From an uncultured Eubacteriaceae bacterium (GTDB lineage: Bacteria > Bacillota > Clostridia > Lachnospirales > CAG-274): a stretch of 14,841 nucleotides of DNA. The translations under genes were made by a program, and so were the position numbers. The notes under the pieces were generated by a model that worked only from the letters and a program-made list of their open reading frames with translations, was not told the origin of the DNA and ran no database searches. Shown piece by piece: positions 1 to 4,579 of this stretch. The stretch lies in contig CALIRN010000248.1 in the NCBI GenBank assembly GCA_938042265.1, positions 1-14,841 on the forward strand. Direction: 5' to 3'. Each line of letters begins with the position of its first letter. Position 1 is the first letter of the stretch.

Positions 1-676
1 CGGGGCTGTGGGTGGAATAATATGCCTCAATCCCAGTAAGACCTGCCTGCGTCAGGCGGCTTATCATATTTTCAAGCCCTTTTGTGTTAATTTTGTATAA
101 TAGAGGGTGAGCCAGTATGGCAATACCTCCTGCATTTTTTATCATTTTTATTGAGGTAATATAATTTGGAAGCTCTCGGGGAATATAGGCAGGGCATCTG
201 TCGCCTATATATCTGTCAAAGGCTTCATTAATTGAGGATATATAGCCCCTTTGCAGCATAACCTTGGCAAAGTGTGCTCTTGTTACAATATAGCCCTGAG
301 CAGCAAAAGCCAGTTCTGCATAGCTTATATCCATACCAAGCTCATTCAGTTTTTCTACCCTTTTATGATTGCGGATTTCACGGCAGTTTCTTAAAGCCTC
401 AAGTTCTGACAGAAATGTTTTATTGTCAGGGTCAATAAACAGACCCACAATGTGTATTTCCAAACTATCGTACATTGAGGATATTTCAATTCCCGGTATT
501 ATTTCAAGGGTTGTATTTTTAGCAGCCTTAACAGCCGTTTTAATACCAATTACGGTATCATGGTCGGTTACGGCAAGTGCGGACAGACCTTTGTTAAGAG
601 CATATTCCACAAGATCTTTTGGGGAATATGTGCCGTCAGAGGCAGTAGTATGTGTATGCAAATCTATTGTTTTAAT
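1..676 (-). CDS. PHP-domain metal-dependent phosphoesterase (TrpH/YciV-like), 3' end cut by window edge
   Basis: 225 codons are visible and the C-terminus lies beyond the left edge. The PHP metal-ligand motifs appear in order: DLHTHTTASDG at residues 5-15, VTDHDT at 36-41, PGIEIS at 61-66, EIHIVG at 73-78, TRAHFAK near 145, and LAHP near 208. Family members hydrolyse phosphoesters; TrpH/YciV homologues act on 3',5'-nucleoside bisphosphates and RNA 5' ends, but the exact substrate here cannot be read from sequence. The start is odd. An in-frame TGA lies at 685-683, and no ATG or GTG occurs between it and the first motif. ATT at 676-674 (giving M-K-T-I-D-L-H) sits 9 nt after a GGGAG Shine-Dalgarno, so I chose it; TTG at 661-659 would remove the first beta strand. 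A weak promoter TTGATT-N17-TATAGT lies at 720-692, but its predicted start site falls inside the Shine-Dalgarno, so it is doubtful. Confidence 0.9.
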   Translation of the reverse strand, partial: MKTIDLHTHTTASDGTYSPKDLVEYALNKGLSALAVTDHDTVIGIKTAVKAAKNTTLEIIPGIEISSMYDSLEIHIVGLFIDPDNKTFLSELEALRNCREIRNHKRVEKLNELGMDISYAELAFAAQGYIVTRAHFAKVMLQRGYISSINEAFDRYIGDRCPAYIPRELPNYITSIKMIKNAGGIAILAHPLLYKINTKGLENMISRLTQAGLTGIEAYYSTHSP

Positions 677-685
677 TTTATATCA

Positions 686-690
686 CTCCC
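686..690 (-). promoter_or_regulatory. Shine-Dalgarno GGGAG that points to an ATT start
   Basis: GGGAG is followed by 9 nt and then ATT AAA ACA ATA GAT, the N-terminus of the PHP protein. The frame is closed by TGA at 685-683, within that spacer. This leaves ATT, ATA (667-665) or TTG (661-659) as the only possible initiators, and only ATT has normal spacing. Confidence 0.55.
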
Positions 691-757
691 AACTATAGCA
701 TATTTTATGCTTTCAATCAATATATATTTTTATAAGAAATAAAACGGAGGTAATAAT

Positions 758-1150
758 ATGAAGGATAATAAGGCTGCTGCAATGCCTGTGCTTGCCCCTG
801 TAAAGGGAACGGTTATGGCATACGGTATAACGGCTATAGTATTTATTATATATGCACTTTTGCTTACATATACACAAATAAGTGAAAAAAATAATACTGC
901 CGTTGTGCTTACCACGCTTGTAATTGCCATTATTTTCGGCGGAATTAAAAGTGCTGCCGCCGCAAAGCAGAGAGGGCTTATGTGGGGTATACTGACAGGG
1001 ATATTATATGTAGCCGTTATGATTGGTGCAGGCTTTTTCTTTGTACCTAATTATACTCTGGGCAGCAAAACCCTTATATGTCTGATGCTTGCTGTAGGCT
1101 CAGGAGGGCTTGGCGGAATAATCGGTGTTAATATTTTTGGGAGAAAGTGA
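758..1150 (+). CDS. TIGR04086-family membrane protein
   Basis: 130 residues, almost entirely hydrophobic, with four predicted transmembrane helices at about 16-38, 47-67, 71-95 and 104-127. The last two are glycine-rich (VGSGGLGGIIG). Size and helix pattern match the TIGR04086 family, a Firmicutes membrane protein of unknown function that in Clostridia often lies close to yajC, SCIFF and secDF; the family name is from memory and not searched. The ATG at 758 follows GGAGG at 746-750 with 7-nt spacing. The stop TGA (1148-1150) abuts the stop of the convergent HTH gene at 1151 with no bases between and no hairpin terminator. In other genomes the neighbours would be SCIFF and SecD; here about 3.2 kb of other genes intervene. 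Confidence 0.75.
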   Translation: MKDNKAAAMPVLAPVKGTVMAYGITAIVFIIYALLLTYTQISEKNNTAVVLTTLVIAIIFGGIKSAAAAKQRGLMWGILTGILYVAVMIGAGFFFVPNYTLGSKTLICLMLAVGSGGLGGIIGVNIFGRK

Positions 1151-1573
1151 TTATTGCAGGGTATCTTCCCCCAACTCATAAAGCATCTCATCACAGTCAA
1201 AAACGGATTTACTGTTGTTTATTGAGTAAATTATAATACTGTCACGTTTATTGCGAGGATAAAGAGCGCTGCCGCCGCCTATTTTTAAAAGCCGCTGTGT
1301 CTGTTCAAGATTAAGCTGCATACCAAAGGCAAGCTGAATAAGCTTGTCACGTGAGGGCTGCTTAAGTCCTGATAAAATCTGGTAGGCATATATGGTGTTA
1401 ATTCCCGATTTTTTAATAACATCAGCTTTTTTTAGCTGCTTTTTGTTTAAAAGGTTGTTAATATAGTCGGCAGCGGAGTCTGATATGAACTCATCAGTGT
1501 TGCTGTCAAGAAATTGCTTTATATTTTTGTTTTTATTAAGTATATGCAAAAGTTCGGCGGTTGATTTTTTCAT
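1151..1573 (-). CDS. Helix-turn-helix protein paired with the adjacent Ser/Thr kinase
   Basis: 140 residues. A helix-turn-helix domain covers about 36-96: NKKQLKKADVIKKSGI reads as the first helices, followed by NTIYAYQILSGLKQPSRDKL as recognition helix and helix 4. The C-terminal tail DSIIIYSINNSKSVFDCDEM then LYELGEDTL is a pattern I associate with small Clostridial HTH proteins encoded beside protein kinases. I chose the ATG at 1573-1571 because AAGGAA lies just upstream and the HTH family starts about here. The open frame continues upstream to 1699, but that part runs through a repeat-like element and is not protein-like. It is divergent from the kinase at 1740, so regulation of, or phosphorylation by, that kinase is a reasonable inference but unproven. 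Its tail-to-tail contact with the TIGR04086 gene is unusually tight. Confidence 0.75.
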   Translation of the reverse strand: MKKSTAELLHILNKNKNIKQFLDSNTDEFISDSAADYINNLLNKKQLKKADVIKKSGINTIYAYQILSGLKQPSRDKLIQLAFGMQLNLEQTQRLLKIGGGSALYPRNKRDSIIIYSINNSKSVFDCDEMLYELGEDTLQ

Positions 1574-1597
1574 AGCTGTTTTCCTTGCCTGTGATTT

Positions 1598-1691
1598 ATG
1601 ATATAATAACGAGGAAAATGCACGCCGTGTCTGCACGAGCAGACATTTGACGACAAACCTCATCGAGCCGTTAGGTGAGATGATATAATAA
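1598..1691. repeat. Repeat-like intergenic element with 12-bp direct repeats and internal hairpin
   Basis: The 12-mer ATGATATAATAA occurs at 1598-1609 and again at 1680-1691, a period of 82 bp. The 70 bp between them are about 54% G+C by my count, far above the surrounding AT-rich spacer. They contain a perfect 7-bp hairpin TGTCTGC-ACGA-GCAGACA (1628-1645) and next to it TTTG-ACGA-CAAA (1646-1657) with the same ACGA loop. Each 12-mer also contains an extended -10 box (TGATATAAT). The direct repeats could be a target-site duplication, or the ends of one unit of a dispersed repeat. I see no second copy in this window. Confidence 0.45.
1681..1689 (+). promoter_or_regulatory. Extended -10 promoter of the Ser/Thr kinase gene
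   Basis: TGATATAAT matches the TGnTATAAT extended -10 consensus and is the same box used by the SCIFF and rRNA promoters in this window. No good -35 lies 17 bp upstream. It overlaps the -10 region of the divergent HTH promoter, so the two could interfere. A second identical box lies at 1599-1607. Confidence 0.45.
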
Positions 1692-1716
1692 TACAACAAA
1701 AATTATTAATTTACAA
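1688..1716 (-). promoter_or_regulatory. Promoter of the HTH gene
   Basis: Read on the minus strand: TTGTAA (1716-1711), a 17-bp spacer, TATTAT (1693-1688). Transcription would start near 1681 and give a leader of about 108 nt that includes the TGTCTGC hairpin. Confidence 0.5.
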
Positions 1717-1739
1717 GTATAAAGACAAGGAGTATTTCT

Positions 1740-2774
1740 ATGAGCAGTACGGAGGATTATATTTTATCTCTTTACAGGGAGGTTGCCACGCTGGACACGG
1801 AAGGCAGGGTAAAGCTTATTTTTTATGACAGAGAAAAGAGGGTATATGTAAAAAAGCTTGTGGAGCCTTCTGTAGGAGAAATATATAATAAGATAAAGCT
1901 GCTTGATGACAATGCTTTTCCTAAAGTTAAGGAAATTGCAGATTGCGGAGAGTATTGTGTTGTAATAGAGGAATATATTGCGGGATGTACTTTAAGAGAA
2001 GTTGTAAATGGCAGGGGCGGTATTGATGTTAAAATGGCGTCGGAATATATATATCAGGTGTGCAGGGCTGTTGATGCTCTTCACAAAAGTGGAATTGTCC
2101 ACAGGGATATTACCGAGAGTAATGTTATGCTGACAGAAGAAGGCAGGATAAAGCTTATTGACTTTAATATTTCTCACAGGGCAGACAGGAAAAAAACAAA
2201 GGATACAACCATAATGGGTACAAGTGGTTATGCTGCTCCCGAGCAGTTTGGCTTTTTCAGAAGTGATGAGCGAACGGATATTTATTCAATAGGTGTGCTT
2301 TATAACTATTTGATTACAGGCAGTACGGAGCTTGGAACTTACATAGGTAATGCTGCGGTTGTAAAAATTATTGAGGAGTGTACGCAGTTTTCTCCTGAAA
2401 AGAGATACAAAAGTTGCGGTGAGGTTATGGAAGACCTTAGATATTTAGTTGACAAGCCTGTAAATACAAATAGTAAAATTTACGTAATTATTGTCAGGCT
2501 TATATTTATTGCTGCTGTTTTTTTGGAAATGGTGCTTATATTTGCCTGTGCCCTAAGCATGGCAGAGGGAGAAAATGTGTATAAAAATATGCTGCTGATA
2601 CTTGACGGAGCGGTGTTGTTTATACTGCCCTTTGGAGTTATAGGCAACTGGCTTGACTGGCAGAGCTATACAGGGCTGAATAAAATGACACCGATAAAAA
2701 GACGGCTTGTGTCAACAGTCATATATATTGTTATATTGATAATTTACATTCAGTTTTCAAATTCTGCAAAATAA
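1740..2774 (+). CDS. Membrane-anchored Hanks-type Ser/Thr protein kinase
   Basis: 344 residues. The kinase domain spans about 5-240: VYVKKL supplies the ATP-binding lysine (K38 or K39), E47 may be the helix-C glutamate, HRD is at 121-123 with D123 catalytic and N128, DFN at 141-143 replaces DFG, and GTSGYAAPEQ (160-169) is the activation/P+1 loop. No GxGxxG glycine loop is visible, and the usual lysine of HRDxK is T125. Three predicted transmembrane helices follow (about 248-273, 283-303, 323-339), so the kinase faces the cytoplasm with no PASTA or other extracellular sensor, unlike PrkC/StkP. The ATG follows AAGGAG at 1727-1732 with 7-nt spacing. It is divergent from an HTH gene that is its likely partner, and a strong terminator follows at 2807-2856. 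The substrate is unknown. Confidence 0.88.
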   Translation: MSSTEDYILSLYREVATLDTEGRVKLIFYDREKRVYVKKLVEPSVGEIYNKIKLLDDNAFPKVKEIADCGEYCVVIEEYIAGCTLREVVNGRGGIDVKMASEYIYQVCRAVDALHKSGIVHRDITESNVMLTEEGRIKLIDFNISHRADRKKTKDTTIMGTSGYAAPEQFGFFRSDERTDIYSIGVLYNYLITGSTELGTYIGNAAVVKIIEECTQFSPEKRYKSCGEVMEDLRYLVDKPVNTNSKIYVIIVRLIFIAAVFLEMVLIFACALSMAEGENVYKNMLLILDGAVLFILPFGVIGNWLDWQSYTGLNKMTPIKRRLVSTVIYIVILIIYIQFSNSAK

Positions 2775-2806
2775 GAATATTTGCTTTATTATGCTGACAG
2801 CATAAC

Positions 2807-2856
2807 AAAAGCACTCTATTATGAGATATTATATATATCGGTAATGGAGTGCTTTT
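2807..2856 (+). terminator. Rho-independent terminator between kinase and XRE genes
   Basis: A 15-bp stem, AAAAGCACTCTATTA (2807-2821) with TAATGGAGTGCTTTT (2842-2856), has a single U-G wobble. The loop is 20 nt and AT-rich, and the T-run on the plus strand lies at 2853-2857. It probably also helps end the convergent XRE transcript, assisted by the small palindrome TTATGCT-GAC-AGCATAA at 2789-2805. Confidence 0.85.
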
Positions 2857-2866
2857 TATATTATGA

Positions 2867-3199
2867 TTATTTATTGTTCAGTATTTTATTCTGTACATCA
2901 AGCAAGTCCTTTGCAGTTTTAATAAGGTAGTCCTGAAGAAATGGAGAAAGCTGGTCAAAAATTTCAAAAAAGTCTTTTTGTCTTTTGCTGCTTTTAAGAA
3001 ACATTTCACCTGAGCCGCTGCGCAGCCAATCCTCTCGTACATTAAACTGAGAGCAAATTGCTTTAATATTATGCTCCGTTACTGTAGAGCCGGGCTTTTC
3101 CATATAGCTTACGGCATTTTGCTTAAGGCCTATCCTTTCGGCAAAGGCCTTTTGGCTGAGTTTAAGCGTTGTTCTAAGCTGATGAATACGCTGATTCAT
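2867..3199 (-). CDS. XRE-family (Cro/CI-like) repressor
   Basis: 110 residues. The N-terminal HTH_XRE domain covers about 3-64: IHQLRTTLKLSQKAFAERIG, then LKQNAVSYMEKPGS as recognition segment, closing with NVREDWLRSGSGEMF, a motif typical of phage-type repressors. The C-terminal 75-103 segment (DFFEIFDQLSPFLQDYLIKT, AKDLL) is a probable dimerisation helix pair. I chose ATG at 3199-3197 because GGAGG (3211-3207) lies 7 nt upstream; the open frame to 3271 would include the promoter. The -35/-10 pair TTGACT-N17-TATTAT at 3246-3218 drives it. It is divergent from the 48-aa gene at 3341, with palindromes between the promoters, so autoregulation and control of the neighbour are likely. No other phage gene is visible. 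Confidence 0.85.
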   Translation of the reverse strand: MNQRIHQLRTTLKLSQKAFAERIGLKQNAVSYMEKPGSTVTEHNIKAICSQFNVREDWLRSGSGEMFLKSSKRQKDFFEIFDQLSPFLQDYLIKTAKDLLDVQNKILNNK

Positions 3200-3217
3200 T
3201 GTACCACCTCCAAAATT

Positions 3218-3312
3218 ATAATATCTGTGATTGATATAAAAGTCAAGTAATAGATTATTACAGGTTGACAAATATCAACAATTGATGTAATATAAAGGAG
3301 TAAATATCAACA
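3218..3312. promoter_or_regulatory. Divergent promoters and operator set for XRE repressor and 48-aa gene
   Basis: The minus promoter is TTGACT (3246-3241), N17, TATTAT (3223-3218). The plus promoter is TTGACA (3265-3270), N17, TAATAT (3288-3293). Exactly between the two -35 boxes lies the perfect palindrome GTAATA-GAT-TATTAC (3247-3261). A second palindrome ATCAA-CAA-TTGAT (3274-3286) sits in the spacer of the plus promoter. AAATATCAACA occurs twice, at 3270-3280 and 3302-3312, 32 bp or about three helical turns apart. This is the arrangement expected for a repressor controlling both directions. Confidence 0.7.
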
Positions 3313-3340
3313 AAAAGTAATATTATGGGAGGTTTTAGCA

Positions 3341-3487
3341 ATGACAGATAAAAGCAGAGAAATGCAGACTATCTTTAATGAGCTTTCCGATACCAATAAG
3401 GATATTATGCTTTTGATTGCAAAAAGTGTTGAGACCGCACTGGAGGCAGCAGGACAGAATGAAAATTTCGGTGAACAGTCAATTTAG
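3341..3487 (+). CDS. 48-aa microprotein resembling the C-terminus of the divergent XRE repressor
   Basis: The 48-residue product begins MTDKSREMQTIFNELSDTNK and is probably helical. ATG at 3341 has GGGAGG at 3327-3332 with 8-nt spacing and a near-consensus promoter, so it looks like a real gene. Residues 10-28 align without gaps to residues 79-97 of the divergent repressor: IF, LS, D and AK are identical in the same register, with several conservative positions between them. It has no DNA-binding domain. A helix that pairs with the repressor's own dimerisation region is a plausible role, as antirepressor or co-factor, but that is inference. Zinc-ribbon gene follows after 83 nt and may be co-transcribed. 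No homologue is recognised by name. Confidence 0.7.
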   Translation: MTDKSREMQTIFNELSDTNKDIMLLIAKSVETALEAAGQNENFGEQSI

Positions 3488-3494
3488 TCTTTTT

Positions 3495-3534
3495 TCCATA
3501 GTAGAAACTATGGAGATTAAAGCAGCTAAGCTGC
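3495..3534 (+). other. Two small hairpins between the 48-aa and zinc-ribbon genes
   Basis: TCCATAGT-AGAA-ACTATGGA (3495-3514) is a perfect 8-bp stem, and GCAGC-TAA-GCTGC (3522-3534) a 5-bp stem. The T-run precedes the first hairpin instead of following it, so neither is a standard terminator. They may protect or process the transcript. Confidence 0.4.
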
Positions 3535-3570
3535 AATAAATTTAAATATTAAGAAAAGGAAGTGTGTCAA

Positions 3571-4251
3571 ATGAGTGATGTAACTAACAAAAACATGGTT
3601 TCGTGTCCAACCTGTGGTGAGGAAATTGCAAAAAGTGCAAAAGTGTGCCCTAAATGTGGTGCAAAATTTAAAAAGCCGTGGTATAAAAAGTGGTGGGTAT
3701 GGGTTATTATTGTGCTGGTTGCTGCAGGTATAGGAGGCAGTTCAAGCAGCAGTAATAAGGAGGATTTTTCTTCATCTACTGCACCGATGGTAAGCAGTGC
3801 GAAAAACAATATAACGGATACAGACGGTGCAGAGCAGTCACAGCCCGCAATTGAAGAAAATACTGACCTGAATGCCCCTGAGAGTGATGAAAATATGGAT
3901 ACGGTGCTTTGGGAAGATAATGGTATAAGAGTAATATATAAAGGCATGGATGAGGATTATATGGGAGTTAATATAAAGGTGCTTATTGAAAATAATTCCT
4001 CAAAAAACTGGACAATATCTGTTGAAAGTCTTGATATTAATGGATTTAGTGTAAATTCCTCACTTGCTCTTTATGCTGAAGTAAATTCAGGTAAAAAGAC
4101 TAACGACAGTATAGAAGTACTTAATTCCTATCTTACGGATAATGGTATTAATGGCTTTGAGGATATAACTGATATGGAGATTACTTTTAAGGCATTTAAT
4201 TCGGATACTTTTGATTCGGTCGAATCACAGTCTATAAAATTGAGTTTCTGA
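3571..4251 (+). CDS. Zinc-ribbon single-pass membrane protein with extracytoplasmic domain
   Basis: 226 residues. An N-terminal zinc ribbon has C12-x2-C15 and C26-x2-C29 (CPTCGEEIAKSAKVCPKCG). A basic-aromatic stretch PWYKKWW leads into one transmembrane helix at about 42-57. A Ser/Asp-rich linker runs to about residue 108, and a C-terminal domain of about 115 residues (from LWEDNGIRVIYKGM) looks like an extracellular beta-rich fold of the kind found in DUF4352/DUF5067-like proteins. The topology is cytoplasmic ribbon, outside C-terminus. ATG at 3571 follows GGAAG at 3558-3562 with 8-nt spacing; an in-frame GTG at 3562 overlaps that site and is rejected. Function is unknown. No terminator separates it from the SCIFF promoter. 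Confidence 0.75.
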   Translation: MSDVTNKNMVSCPTCGEEIAKSAKVCPKCGAKFKKPWYKKWWVWVIIVLVAAGIGGSSSSSNKEDFSSSTAPMVSSAKNNITDTDGAEQSQPAIEENTDLNAPESDENMDTVLWEDNGIRVIYKGMDEDYMGVNIKVLIENNSSKNWTISVESLDINGFSVNSSLALYAEVNSGKKTNDSIEVLNSYLTDNGINGFEDITDMEITFKAFNSDTFDSVESQSIKLSF

Positions 4252-4279
4252 TGCAAAATATGAAATATAATAAAAAGCC

Positions 4280-4308
4280 TTGCATAAACCAATCATCTGT
4301 GATATAAT
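4280..4308 (+). promoter_or_regulatory. Promoter of the SCIFF gene
   Basis: TTGCAT (4280-4285), a 17-bp spacer, TATAAT (4303-4308), with the TG of an extended -10 (TGATATAAT). It is close to the rRNA promoter sequence of the same genome, which predicts strong expression. The transcript would begin near 4315. Confidence 0.8.
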
Positions 4309-4351
4309 GTTAAAAAATTAATTTGGAGTTTTTATCAGGAGGATTTTTATT

Positions 4352-4492
4352 ATGAAGCATATTAATACTTTAAACACAAAGTTACTTCAGAACACGGTTA
4401 CAAAGGGTGGCTGCGGTGAGTGCCAGACATCATGTCAGTCGGCTTGTAAGACATCCTGCACAGTTGCAAATCAGGCTTGCGAAAACAAGTAA
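4352..4492 (+). CDS. scfA: SCIFF ranthipeptide precursor (six cysteines in forty-five)
   Basis: 46 residues with leader MKHINTLNTKLLQNTVTKGG and core containing exactly six Cys: C21, C24, C28, C32, C36 and C43. The signature QTSCQSACKTSCTVANQ is diagnostic of SCIFF (TIGR03973). It is a ribosomally made peptide in which the maturase installs thioether cross-links from Cys to Thr. In characterised SCIFF homologues the link joins Cys32 and Thr37, and both residues are present at those positions here. The ATG follows AGGAGG at 4337-4342 with 9-nt spacing. The gene is too short for many gene finders. It has its own strong promoter, and a terminator separates it from the maturase. The biological role of SCIFF is unsettled, with quorum sensing proposed. 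No dedicated protease or exporter is adjacent. Confidence 0.97.
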   Translation: MKHINTLNTKLLQNTVTKGGCGECQTSCQSACKTSCTVANQACENK

Positions 4493-4518
4493 TTTTGTTG
4501 CATAATCAGTTTTAATTT

Positions 4519-4553
4519 AATTAAGGGGTACGTAATGTGCCTCTTAATTTTTT
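4519..4553 (+). terminator. Intercistronic terminator between SCIFF and its maturase
   Basis: A 13-bp stem, AATTAAGGGGTAC (4519-4531) with GTGCCTCTTAATT (4537-4549), has two G-U wobbles, a 5-nt loop and six T at 4548-4553. No promoter is evident between it and the maturase start at 4580, so maturase expression probably depends on readthrough. Confidence 0.85.
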
Positions 4554-4579
4554 GTGTTTGGAAAGGAGTAAATTCACAA

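Noticed and set aside
369..698. Plus-strand open frame opposite the PHP gene
   Set aside because: No family resemblance and no ribosome site. The minus strand carries the complete PHP motif series. The same holds for the other antisense frames over secD, recJ and the ABC genes.
1574..1699. N-terminal extension of the HTH gene by 42 residues
   Set aside because: It runs through the GC-rich repeat-like element and its hairpin, has no good ribosome site at 1699, and begins at the predicted -10 box. ATG at 1573 has AAGGAA upstream and fits the HTH domain.
3200..3271. Longer XRE repressor starting at 3271
   Set aside because: This would place both promoters and the central palindrome inside the coding sequence. 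ATG at 3199 has a perfect GGAGG.
3495..3514. Terminator after the 48-aa gene
   Set aside because: The T-run precedes the hairpin on the plus strand and an A-run follows it on the minus strand, so it fits a terminator in neither direction.
4214..4227. Palindrome GATTCGGTCGAATC inside the zinc-ribbon gene
   Set aside because: It is coding, close to the 3' end, with no T-run; chance is the simpler explanation.
4535..4579. Upstream start of the SCIFF maturase at 4535
   Set aside because: It lies in the terminator hairpin and lacks a ribosome site. The start at 4580 has AAAGGAG and gives the family's normal N-terminus.
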